DNA of 16,304 nt, taken from JBDREF01 sp043820045 (GTDB taxonomy: Bacteria; Planctomycetota; Phycisphaerae; Sedimentisphaerales; Anaerobacaceae). Positions 8,062 to 15,385 of the stretch are shown piece after piece. Below the pieces are notes generated by a model. The model searched no databases, was not told where the DNA came from, and was given only the letters and a program-made list of their open reading frames with translations. The position numbers and the translations under genes were made by a program. Within the stretch, counting starts at the first letter, position 1, and each line of letters starts with the position of its first letter. The DNA lies in contig JBDREF010000087.1 of NCBI GenBank assembly GCA_043820045.1, positions 1-16,304 on the forward strand. The letters run 5' to 3'.

Positions 8062-10365
8062 ATGCGCACACTTGCCAAACATCCGATTGTAAGCGTCACC
8101 ATGGCAACCGCCATTCTCGCGGCGGCCTTACTGCTCGTTGTCCATGAACTCGAACCCAACCCGGAAGACATATTGAGACATTATCGGGAGGACACCGAAT
8201 ACGGCAGCTTGGCGATTCGCTACCCCCTGGACGAGACGCTTTTTCCTCCGGATATTGTGGCGCCTACATTTCGCTGGGAAGACGAACACTCAAAAGTCAC
8301 CACATGGCTGATTGCCGTCAGTTTCCAGGACGAGAAGGCAGGCATGAGTTTTCTCGCAAGCGAGCCCCGATGGACGCCGGAGCCGGAGCAGTGGGCGGTC
8401 ATAAAGGAGCGGTCTCTGGAAAAAGACGCCCAGGTCACCATCCTTGGTATAGGCCGTCTCGTAGCGGCAAGAATCCTCTCGGCCGGCAGAATCACAATCA
8501 GAACATCCGCAGACCCAGTCGGCGCGCCGTTGTTCTACCGTGAAGTGAACCTTCCGTTCATTGAGGCCGTCAAGGACCCCTCTCGCATTCGGTGGCGTTT
8601 CGGCGCCGTCTCTTCGCCGCAGCAGCCCCCGATCGTTCTGGAGAATCTGCCGGTATGTGGAAACTGCCACTCCTTCTCCAAAGGGGGTGAAACGCTCGCC
8701 ATGGATGTGGACTATGCCAACAGTAAGGGCTCATACGTTACCACACGCGTTGCAGAACAAATGGTTCTGCCAACGAGCGACATTATAACGTGGGACGATT
8801 ACAGGAAAGAGGACGGCGAACAGACCTTCGGCCTGCTTTCCCAGCTCTCGCCGGACGGCAGATTCGTAGCCAGCACCGTCAAGGACAAGTCCGTATTTGT
8901 CCCGATGCCGCCTCTGGCCTTCTCTCAGCTCTTTTTCCCCGTTAAAGGCATTCTGTGTATATACGACAGGCAGTCACGAACATTCTTCTCGTTGCCGGGG
9001 GCCGACGACCCACGATATGTCCAGAGCAATCCGACCTGGAGCCCGGACGGCAAGTATATCGTTTTTGCCGGAGCAGAAGCATACGACCTCAAACATACCA
9101 AGGGCATGGGCAAAGTGCTCCTGACACGTGAAGAATGCAAAGAATTCACCGAAGACGGAAAGCCGTTCTTATTCGATTTGTACAGGATTCCATTCAATGA
9201 CGGAAAAGGCGGAACGCCCGAACCTCTCGAAGGGGCCTCCAACAACGGCATGAGCAATTTCTTTGCCAAGTATTCGCCCGACGGCAAATGGATCGTGTTC
9301 TGCAAGGCCAAGAGCTATATGCTCCTTCAGCCCGACAGCGAACTCTATATCATCCCGGCACGGGGCGGCGAGGCCGAAAGATTGCGGGCCAATACGAGCC
9401 GGATGAACTCCTGGCACAGCTTCTCGCCGAACAGCAAGTGGCTGGTGTTTTCCTCGAAAGCAAATTCCGACTATACGCAGCTTTTCCTCACCCACATCGA
9501 CGAAGCCGGGCGCAGCAGTCCTGCGGTCCTCCTGGAACACTTCACCGCCCCGGACAAGGCCGCCAACATACCCGAGTTCGTCAACGCCGAACCTACGGCG
9601 ATCAAAAGGATCCGCGAAGAATTTCTGAACGACTATTCCTACGTAAGAGCCGGAAACGAATTTTTCAGAGCCGGCGATACGGATAACGCCATAAAGGAGT
9701 ACAGAAACGCACTGGAACTGAATCCGAACAACGCCGAAGCTCATCTCAAGCTCGGTTTTCTCATGTACAATGCCAAAAGGATGCCCAGCGAGGGAATGGC
9801 ACATTATCAGAAGGCCGTACAACTTGACCCCGACAACCCCCGCATACACTACGATTTGGGCATGGCGCTACTGCATCAGGGACAACTTGACGGGGCCATA
9901 GAGCATCTCTCCACGGCGTTGCGGCGCATGCCGGACGGTCTGGGCGAGCAGTATAACGCCGTTGACATGAACTACAACCTTGGACAGGCATTGCTCTACA
10001 AAGGAAATGCCAGGGATGCCGCCGCCTGCTTCTCAAGGGCGTTACATCTTGACCCGAACAGAGCCAATGCTCACTACAAACTGGCTCTGGCCCTGGCTGA
10101 ACAGGGCAATATCGATGACACCTTCAAACACTACTCTAAAGCCATATCTATCGAACCGAAAATTGACACGTCTGCGGTGCTGCACTACTTGTTGGGCATA
10201 AACTACGCAGAGGCGCGCCGGTTCCACGAAGCCGTGTTGTCGCAGGAGAAAGCTCTCAGACTCGCTCAGAAGGCCGGAGATGATACACTCGCACGAGAAA
10301 TCGAGAGATGGCTTGAACTCTACAGACAAGCCGAAAATGCATCGAACAAGAGCAATTATCAGTGA
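8062..10365 (+). CDS. Exported PD40 beta-propeller with CxxCH motif and C-terminal TPR repeats
   Basis: 767 residues. A signal-anchor lies at about 9-28 (IVSVTMATAILAAALLLVV). An N-terminal domain (about 45-185) contains FPPDIVAPTFRW, matching IPPNIAPLNF in the protein at 6263. CGNCHSF at 199-205 is a CxxCH heme c signature. Propeller blades follow with LSPDGRFVAS (262-271), WSPDGKYIVF (326-335), YSPDGKWIVF (404-413) and SWHSFSPNSKWLVFSSK (450-466). From about 525 to the end come TPR repeats, for example AEAHLKLGFLMYNAKR, PRIHYDLGMALLHQGQ and ANAHYKLALALAEQGN. It is a paralogue of the 6263 product with an added TPR tail, which suggests protein-protein contacts. It lies 206 nt after that gene on the same strand, with a possible leader RNA between. 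AAGGA at 8046-8050 or AGGA at 8055-8058 may serve as ribosome site; neither spacing is ideal. The TPR and PD40 calls are firm; heme binding is inferred. Confidence 0.88.
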   Translation: MRTLAKHPIVSVTMATAILAAALLLVVHELEPNPEDILRHYREDTEYGSLAIRYPLDETLFPPDIVAPTFRWEDEHSKVTTWLIAVSFQDEKAGMSFLASEPRWTPEPEQWAVIKERSLEKDAQVTILGIGRLVAARILSAGRITIRTSADPVGAPLFYREVNLPFIEAVKDPSRIRWRFGAVSSPQQPPIVLENLPVCGNCHSFSKGGETLAMDVDYANSKGSYVTTRVAEQMVLPTSDIITWDDYRKEDGEQTFGLLSQLSPDGRFVASTVKDKSVFVPMPPLAFSQLFFPVKGILCIYDRQSRTFFSLPGADDPRYVQSNPTWSPDGKYIVFAGAEAYDLKHTKGMGKVLLTREECKEFTEDGKPFLFDLYRIPFNDGKGGTPEPLEGASNNGMSNFFAKYSPDGKWIVFCKAKSYMLLQPDSELYIIPARGGEAERLRANTSRMNSWHSFSPNSKWLVFSSKANSDYTQLFLTHIDEAGRSSPAVLLEHFTAPDKAANIPEFVNAEPTAIKRIREEFLNDYSYVRAGNEFFRAGDTDNAIKEYRNALELNPNNAEAHLKLGFLMYNAKRMPSEGMAHYQKAVQLDPDNPRIHYDLGMALLHQGQLDGAIEHLSTALRRMPDGLGEQYNAVDMNYNLGQALLYKGNARDAAACFSRALHLDPNRANAHYKLALALAEQGNIDDTFKHYSKAISIEPKIDTSAVLHYLLGINYAEARRFHEAVLSQEKALRLAQKAGDDTLAREIERWLELYRQAENASNKSNYQ

Positions 10366-10475
10366 CATAAGCTCGCCGCCTCGGAGCCCTTTGCCTCGTC
10401 AGAGAATCTGTTTTTCCGCCACCAACAGGTCCTGTGCAATGGAACCTTCTGGGGCAAAGAAAGTTGGAATTGGGC

Positions 10476-10505
10476 TTGATTTTCCCCCCCGCCTTCTCTT
10501 AGAAT
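10476..10505 (+). promoter_or_regulatory. Candidate sigma70-type promoter of the chorismatase-like gene
   Basis: TTGATT (10476-10481) and TAGAAT (10500-10505) are separated by 18 nt that include a run of C. Transcription would start near 10512, about 40 nt before the ATG at 10553, which is preceded by AGGGAAAGAG. No terminator is obvious between the TPR gene end (10365) and this promoter, so read-through is possible. Confidence 0.45.
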
Positions 10506-10552
10506 ACCGGGTCAAACATAAATGTTCCTGATAATGATAATTAGGGAAAGAG

Positions 10553-11671
10553 ATGACCGTAAACATTGATACGCGCAGCATCGAATCAGCTTCTGCAACA
10601 GAATTCTATATCTCCGCCACAGCCGACGACGATGCACCCCTGCAAAACCAGGCACAGGAAATCTTTTCCGGCATCCGCGACATACTACGTTCGAAAAACG
10701 CGCATATTCTCGAGGAGAGGGTATTTTCCACCCAGGCAGCGGCAGAAACTCTCAGCCGGACCCGATCCCAGGCCTACGGCGATCTTGACGATGGAGTCGC
10801 TCCGGTCTTTCTGGTGGCCGAAGAAGGATTGTCCGGGCCGATTGCCGGCGTGCAGATCCACGCCGTGGCCAGTGAGGGCAAGCCCGAAGTGATCGATCTG
10901 GACGGGGTCCTTTGCGGTCGGATCCTTCGCATGCCCGGCCGTGCATACCTGACACTCTCCGGCGTATCTGACCAGCAGGACAGTCGTCCTTCCGAACAGG
11001 CACGGGCTATGATGCTAAAGACCGAAGCGGCGCTCAAGAAACTCGGCGCCGATTTCCTCGCCGTGCCTCGAACGTGGATGTGGCTGAAGGACATCCTCTC
11101 CTGGTACGACGACTTCAACCAGGTCAGAACCGGTTTCTTCAAAGAATGGGGCCTGATCGGAGCCGGATCCCGCCAGTCAATGCCCGCCAGTACCGGCATC
11201 GGCCTCGGACCGGCCAACGGCGGCCACTGTGCAATGGACCTGATGGCGGTCCTCGAACCGACCGAATGCACCGAGTACCTCCAGACCACGGGAAAGCAGC
11301 ACTGCGCGTTCGATTATGGCTCGGCTTTCTCGCGGGCGGCCCGCAGTATCATGCCGGCGGGAGACGCGGTATATGTATCGGGTACCGCTTCCATCGATGC
11401 CGATGGAGCTACCACACACGTCGGCGATGCGGCCGGACAGATAGATGCGACCATAGAGAACGTTCGCGCCGTCTTGGCTGAAATGCAGTGCGGCGACAAT
11501 GATGTTGTACAGGTGATAGCCTACTGCAAGACAATCGAGGTCGAGAAGGTATTCAACACCCGCAAGGACTCGCTCGACTGGCCGTGGATAACGGTCATTT
11601 GCGACATCTGCCGCCCCGACCTGCTGTTCGAAATAGAAGCCACCGCAATGCCAAGACAACAAAACGCGTAG
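10553..11671 (+). CDS. Chorismatase (FkbO/Hyg5)-like protein of the RidA/YjgF fold
   Basis: 372 residues, close to the usual length of FkbO/Hyg5-type enzymes. These hydrolyse chorismate to dihydroxy-cyclohexadiene or hydroxybenzoate products and are built from RidA-like halves. The C-terminal part (about 255-366) reads as a RidA domain: AVYVSGTASIDADG, IENVRAVLAEMQCGDNDVVQ and ICRPDLLFEIEATAM, where Arg354 sits where RidA proteins have their substrate-binding arginine. A glutamate in FEIEA (360 or 362) is in the area of the chorismatase catalytic glutamate. An upstream segment (about 125-240) looks like a diverged second half with SRQSMPASTGIGLGP at 206-220, a stretch I associate with this family. 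It stands alone, without other shikimate or aromatic genes, so chorismate as substrate is unproven; it could also be a RidA-like deaminase or a protein of unknown activity. Its TAG stop lies inside the inverted repeat that follows. Confidence 0.8.
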   Translation: MTVNIDTRSIESASATEFYISATADDDAPLQNQAQEIFSGIRDILRSKNAHILEERVFSTQAAAETLSRTRSQAYGDLDDGVAPVFLVAEEGLSGPIAGVQIHAVASEGKPEVIDLDGVLCGRILRMPGRAYLTLSGVSDQQDSRPSEQARAMMLKTEAALKKLGADFLAVPRTWMWLKDILSWYDDFNQVRTGFFKEWGLIGAGSRQSMPASTGIGLGPANGGHCAMDLMAVLEPTECTEYLQTTGKQHCAFDYGSAFSRAARSIMPAGDAVYVSGTASIDADGATTHVGDAAGQIDATIENVRAVLAEMQCGDNDVVQVIAYCKTIEVEKVFNTRKDSLDWPWITVICDICRPDLLFEIEATAMPRQQNA

Positions 11672-11722
11672 GGTGGGCCTTGGCCCACCGATCCGAAATG
11701 GTGGGGCAAAGCCCCACCCTAC
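11668..11722. repeat. Nested inverted repeat between convergent genes; probable bidirectional terminator or REP-like element
   Basis: The outer arms are perfect: GTAGGGTGGG (11668-11677) and CCCACCCTAC (11713-11722). Each half also folds alone: GGTGGGCC/GGCCCACC (11672-11679 with 11682-11689, 2-nt loop) and GGTGGGGC/GCCCCACC (11700-11707 with 11711-11718, AAA loop). The element includes the stop of the chorismatase-like gene and ends 17 nt before the stop of the convergent M56-ankyrin gene. No T-run follows directly on the plus strand, so it may block transcription by structure, or be a dispersed palindromic repeat that landed here. Confidence 0.7.
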
Positions 11723-11739
11723 ATTCGGAATTCTAAATT

Positions 11740-14700
11740 TTATTCCTTCGCTCCGTGCTTCCGCAACAACTCGGCGACCTCCTTCTTAGCTGATTTGGCT
11801 TCAATAGTCAAGGGCGTATTCCTGGGACGACCTTCCATGTCGTTGCTGCCAAGGTCTTCGGCATACGACAAAGGGGTTCGTCCGGAATAGTCTTTTGCGT
11901 TCACATCAGCCCCCCGACTGATGAGCAGTTCAACCATTGCTTTACGGCCTTTATCCGCTGCAAGGTGCAAAGGCATTAGGCCGTACTCGTTTTCTATAGC
12001 GTTGGGATTTGCACCTTTGTCAAGAAGCAATCTGGTCAAATCTACATCTCCTTCCGAGTAATGCTCCGTGTAATGCAGAAGCGACCAGCCCCATCGGTCT
12101 TTTGCATTGGGATCGGCACCATTATCCAAAAGTAGTTTGAGAATATCAAGTTGTTTACTCGAGGGTGTATTCCAGACTGCCTCTAACGAAGGAGCATTGG
12201 GCCAGGCCTTTGAGTTGACGTCTGCGCCCTTTTTGATGAGAAGCTCGGCCAGGTCTCTATAGCCGTACATACACGACCAATACAAGAGATCATCATCCTT
12301 GGAAATATCAGTGCCTTTGTCGATAAGAAGCTTGACCACATCCTTGTCTTTGTGGTCAGACCAGGCGGCATAGTCTAAGGGTTTCGACTTATCCGGAGCC
12401 TCCGCATTGACATCTGCACCATGATCGATAAGCAGCAATACGACATCTTTTTGACCACTTCGGGCCGCATAATGCAAAGGCGTCCAGCCGTCTTTGTCTT
12501 TGGCGTTTACCTCGCTGGCCTTAAATAGTTTAACTATGCCCGTGTAGTTCACCATGGCTGCGGGAGGCAGGGCCTTTAGTCCATTTTTGTCCCTGGCATC
12601 GATAACAGCACCTTTGCTGAGAAGTAACTCTACCACTTCTTTGGAGCCTCCGAGAGCCGCGTAGTGCAGGGCCGTCGTTCCGCCTTGTGCAACAGCCTCT
12701 GCGTTGACCAAAGCGCCTTTACTGATAAGAAACTCTGCGACCTCTGTCTGCCCCGCAGCGGCCGCTGCCTGCAAGGGCGTTGGCCAATATCCATCTTGGG
12801 TGTTGACACTGACTCCCTTCTCAATGAAGCCCTTTACCTTGGCAAGGTCTCCGAGGTAAGCCGCTATCTGTATTGTGGAGACCTCGGCCCCTTTGGAAAG
12901 GAGCAGCTTAACGGTGTCTCTGCGGTTTTGCACAACGGCCAGATGCACAGGTGTCTCACCCCGAACGGTCTTAGCGTTGACATCGGCGCCTTTAGAGATC
13001 AGAAGCTCTGCTATATCGTTAGTGCCAATCATGGCGGAATAGTGCAGTGCCGTCCAGCCGTCTGCTTGGGCGCTGTTGATATCCACCCCCCGATCCAGAA
13101 GCAACGCCACCACATCGGAACGCCCGCTCATCACAGCTCGGTGAAGAGTTGTGGTACCATCCGCCGCTTTTGCCTTGCTGTCGGCGCCCTTGGCCAGAAG
13201 GAGTTCTACCACTTTTCCTTGGCCATTTTCGGCGGCGAAATGGAGGGGCGTACAGCCACTTTTATCTTTGGCATTGATGTCTGCGCCGTTGGCCAGGAGG
13301 GCATCGGCCGCAAGCTCGCGGCGTTTGTCTTGTTTTCTCGTCCTGGGCACGAGGTGAAGGGGCGTTTCGCCTTTGTCGTTCCTGGCGTTTACGTCCGCCC
13401 CTTTGGCCAGAAGGAACTCCAGGAAATCTTTTCTGTCTCCCCGGTCACGAGCCGCAATGTGCAAGGGCGTATTACCTGCTTTGTCCCTGGCATTGACATT
13501 GGCACCTTTGGCGAGGAGTAATTCGGGCACGAACCTCGACCCAAAACTCGCAGCAAGGTGCAGAGGAGTCTGACCAGATACATCTGTTTCGTTGATATTC
13601 GCTCCTTTGGCGATAAGCATTTCAGCCACATCTTTACGGCCATACGAAGCCGCAGAGTGCAGAGGTGTCCGGCCATCCTCGTCTTTTTCGTTGACATCAG
13701 CACCTTTTGAAATGAGCAGCTTGCCTTGATCCACGTCGCCGGCGGCCGCGGCTTCGTGCAGCGGATGCGTCGATTTGGTTTCAGGCCTCGGAGCCTCTGT
13801 CTGTGCTCGAGCAGTTAGCACAAGTGCAGCAGGAACAGTCAGTAGAGCTAAAAGCAGTACGATTGTCGCTGCTACTAAGCTTGGGCGTTTGTAGAATTTC
13901 TTTCCTGGTCTTAGCATGGTTTTTATCCTTTCCTCGATATTTTTCACGGGTCCGGCTACAGCCAACGATGGGACCGGCCGGGTCGATTCGTATTCGACAA
14001 CCAGCGTTTCAACGATTGCTCTGCTGTAATCCTTCACTTGAGCGTTCAAGCTGGCGATGGTCATTTCATCGCAGCATTTCTCGCGCTCGGTGCGGATTTT
14101 TCTGTTCGCCCACCAGACGAGAGGATGGAACCAGAATATGCTCTGAGCCACGACCTGCAGGAGGTTGACCGCCGCATCGAATCGCAGGATGTGGCTTAGC
14201 TCGTGGCATAAGATGCCTCTGCGATGCTCGGCGTTGTTGGCCTTGACGAAGTTGGCCGGCAGATAGATATTGCCACGCAACAGACCCCATACGAACGGCT
14301 GGCCTATACCTTCAACCAGCCAGACCTTTGGGAAAGCCCTGACGCCAACATCGGAAAATACGTTCTCAATCGCTCTTTGCAGTTCGGCTGGAAGCAGCTT
14401 TCGCTGCCGCCTCAGCCAGCTATTAGTCCGCAACGCCTTTATTACAGCAAAAAGCAGAAATGCGGCCACTCCCGCAAGCCAGGCAAAACTGAACCATTGG
14501 CGGATAGTGAGCCTCGGCACCACTTCTGCGACAGTCGGCGCTGGTTCTGCAACCGCTGGCGTTGCGGGTGATACGGGAGATTCAGCCAAGGTCGTATCCA
14601 GTGCTTCCGGGGCCACTATCGGAATTTGAGCTGGTGATACCAGAAGCGGCTCAGCCAGTTTTTCCTGCGGCAGAACCGCCAGAGGTATCGTAAGCAAAGG

Positions 14701-14865
14701 CGGCATCAGACACTTGGCTAAGACAATCAGCCAGAGTAGGTAGCGAATGTGGGCGCTTCTGTTCTTTAGCGCCAAAGTTACCGCTGCTATTACCGCTGCC
14801 AGGATTGCTATGTGCCAGCTTTGTGTCAACACATAGCCTGTGATTTGGTCTAAATAGTTTTCCAT
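11740..14865 (-). CDS. BlaR1-type M56 membrane metalloprotease with C-terminal ankyrin-repeat domain
   Basis: 1041 residues. Membrane segments lie at about 17-33, 40-65, 124-145 and 329-352. The M56 zinc protease motif is HELSH at 221-225, followed by FWFHPLVWWANRKIRTEREKCCDE (Glu/Asp cluster near 260-267), all in the predicted cytoplasmic loop between segments 3 and 4. A Pro/Ala-rich loop (about 70-118) joins segments 2 and 3. After segment 4, where BlaR1 and MecR1 carry a penicillin-binding sensor domain, about 20 ankyrin repeats run from about 367 to the end (typical: TPLHLAA, LLLAKGADVNA). Repeats 13, 16 and 17 are degenerate. Positive charges (KKFYKR before segment 4; RRQRK after segment 3) predict the ankyrins outside the cytoplasm. 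It follows the BlaI gene by 27 nt with GGAGA 7 nt before the ATG, so they form one operon. By analogy it should trigger loss of BlaI when its sensor is engaged; the ligand is unknown. Confidence 0.9.
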   Translation of the reverse strand: MENYLDQITGYVLTQSWHIAILAAVIAAVTLALKNRSAHIRYLLWLIVLAKCLMPPLLTIPLAVLPQEKLAEPLLVSPAQIPIVAPEALDTTLAESPVSPATPAVAEPAPTVAEVVPRLTIRQWFSFAWLAGVAAFLLFAVIKALRTNSWLRRQRKLLPAELQRAIENVFSDVGVRAFPKVWLVEGIGQPFVWGLLRGNIYLPANFVKANNAEHRRGILCHELSHILRFDAAVNLLQVVAQSIFWFHPLVWWANRKIRTEREKCCDEMTIASLNAQVKDYSRAIVETLVVEYESTRPVPSLAVAGPVKNIEERIKTMLRPGKKFYKRPSLVAATIVLLLALLTVPAALVLTARAQTEAPRPETKSTHPLHEAAAAGDVDQGKLLISKGADVNEKDEDGRTPLHSAASYGRKDVAEMLIAKGANINETDVSGQTPLHLAASFGSRFVPELLLAKGANVNARDKAGNTPLHIAARDRGDRKDFLEFLLAKGADVNARNDKGETPLHLVPRTRKQDKRRELAADALLANGADINAKDKSGCTPLHFAAENGQGKVVELLLAKGADSKAKAADGTTTLHRAVMSGRSDVVALLLDRGVDINSAQADGWTALHYSAMIGTNDIAELLISKGADVNAKTVRGETPVHLAVVQNRRDTVKLLLSKGAEVSTIQIAAYLGDLAKVKGFIEKGVSVNTQDGYWPTPLQAAAAAGQTEVAEFLISKGALVNAEAVAQGGTTALHYAALGGSKEVVELLLSKGAVIDARDKNGLKALPPAAMVNYTGIVKLFKASEVNAKDKDGWTPLHYAARSGQKDVVLLLIDHGADVNAEAPDKSKPLDYAAWSDHKDKDVVKLLIDKGTDISKDDDLLYWSCMYGYRDLAELLIKKGADVNSKAWPNAPSLEAVWNTPSSKQLDILKLLLDNGADPNAKDRWGWSLLHYTEHYSEGDVDLTRLLLDKGANPNAIENEYGLMPLHLAADKGRKAMVELLISRGADVNAKDYSGRTPLSYAEDLGSNDMEGRPRNTPLTIEAKSAKKEVAELLRKHGAKE

Positions 14866-14892
14866 TTTTGTATCTCCGCAGAAAAATATTGA

Positions 14893-15267
14893 CTACTCTT
14901 TACTTGTCAGCCGTTTGAGTTTTTCGATATCATCTGCGCCGATCTTGCCATGCTCGGCCAAGTACTGCATAAGTGGAATCGGGTCGCCTCCGAAGAGCCT
15001 GTCCAGGAAATCACCGACCGATCTCTTCACAACGCGCTCCCTCTTGACGGCGGCTGAGAAAACGTGAGCTTTGCCTCTGAGCTGATGTTTCAGGTACCCT
15101 TTGTTTTCCAGCCGGCGTAGGAGGGTCTGAACCGTTGCATAGGCTATCTTTCGCGTGGCAGGCAGCTTGTCGCAAACCTCCTGGACAGTCGCCTTGTCGA
15201 GCTGCCAGACTAATCTTAGAATTTCGGTTTCGGAAGGACTCAACGCTGCGAGTTTCTTATTCGTCAT
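14893..15267 (-). CDS. BlaI/MecI/CopY-family transcriptional repressor
   Basis: 124 residues, the usual size for the family. The winged-helix DNA-binding part covers about 5-75: LSPSETEILRLVWQLDKATV, IAYATVQTLLRRLENKGYL, then a basic wing (RGKAHVFSAAV). The C-terminal dimerisation part has VGDFLDRLFGGDPIPLMQYL. BlaI and MecI bind TACA/TGTA palindromes as dimers and are inactivated when the partner M56 receptor is activated, by proteolysis. Here the M56 partner is the next gene, and two matching palindromes lie in the promoter just upstream. The start at 15267 has AAGGAG 6 nt upstream (15274-15279). Autoregulation of the two-gene operon is strongly suggested by the operator positions. Confidence 0.93.
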   Translation of the reverse strand: MTNKKLAALSPSETEILRLVWQLDKATVQEVCDKLPATRKIAYATVQTLLRRLENKGYLKHQLRGKAHVFSAAVKRERVVKRSVGDFLDRLFGGDPIPLMQYLAEHGKIGADDIEKLKRLTSKE

Positions 15268-15289
15268 TTCAATCTCCTTTTACGGTTGT

Positions 15290-15307
15290 ATTGTACAAGT
15301 GTACAAT
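15290..15307. promoter_or_regulatory. BlaI-type operator 1 (over the transcription start)
   Basis: ATTGTACA and TGTACAAT form perfect 8-bp inverted arms around a 2-nt centre. It contains the TACA/TGTA half sites typical of BlaI/MecI-family operators. It starts 1 nt after the -10 box (minus-strand sense) and covers the predicted start site. Confidence 0.75.
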
Positions 15308-15308
15308 T

Positions 15309-15338
15309 AGAATATCGTACATTTGTACAAGGAGTCAA
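15309..15338 (-). promoter_or_regulatory. Sigma70-type promoter of the BlaI/M56-ankyrin operon
   Basis: On the minus strand TTGACT (15338-15333) and TATTCT (15314-15309) are separated by 18 nt. An A/T-rich stretch rich in T-runs lies just upstream of the -35 box (15339-15375) and could act as an UP element. Both operators overlap the functional parts of this promoter. Confidence 0.65.
15315..15330. promoter_or_regulatory. BlaI-type operator 2 (within the -35/-10 spacer)
   Basis: The site GTACA-TT-TGTAC (15317-15328) is a palindrome with the same half site as operator 1; the outermost bases are imperfect. It fills the spacer between the -35 and -10 boxes. Its centre is 24 bp from that of operator 1, a little over two helical turns, so two repressor dimers would lie on roughly similar faces of the DNA. 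Confidence 0.7.
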
Positions 15339-15385
15339 CAAAAAACTGAAAAATTCCAAAAATTTTTTCCCGCCGGTGAAAAGGC

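Noticed and set aside
9169..9849. 226-codon open frame on the minus strand
   Set aside because: It lies wholly inside the PD40/TPR gene, whose translation carries clear domain motifs; this frame does not.
12664..13521. 285-codon open frame on the plus strand opposite the ankyrin repeats
   Set aside because: It mirrors the repetitive ankyrin coding sequence on the other strand; its translation shows no domain, and the opposite frame is clearly the gene.
11740..14865. Beta-lactam resistance sensor (true BlaR1/MecR1)
   Set aside because: No penicillin-binding domain or SxxK/KTG motifs; the C-terminus is ankyrin repeats, and no beta-lactamase is nearby.
15339..15375. Rho-independent terminator of the radical SAM gene
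   Set aside because: The stretch has A and T runs but no stable GC stem; it fits an UP element of the next promoter better.
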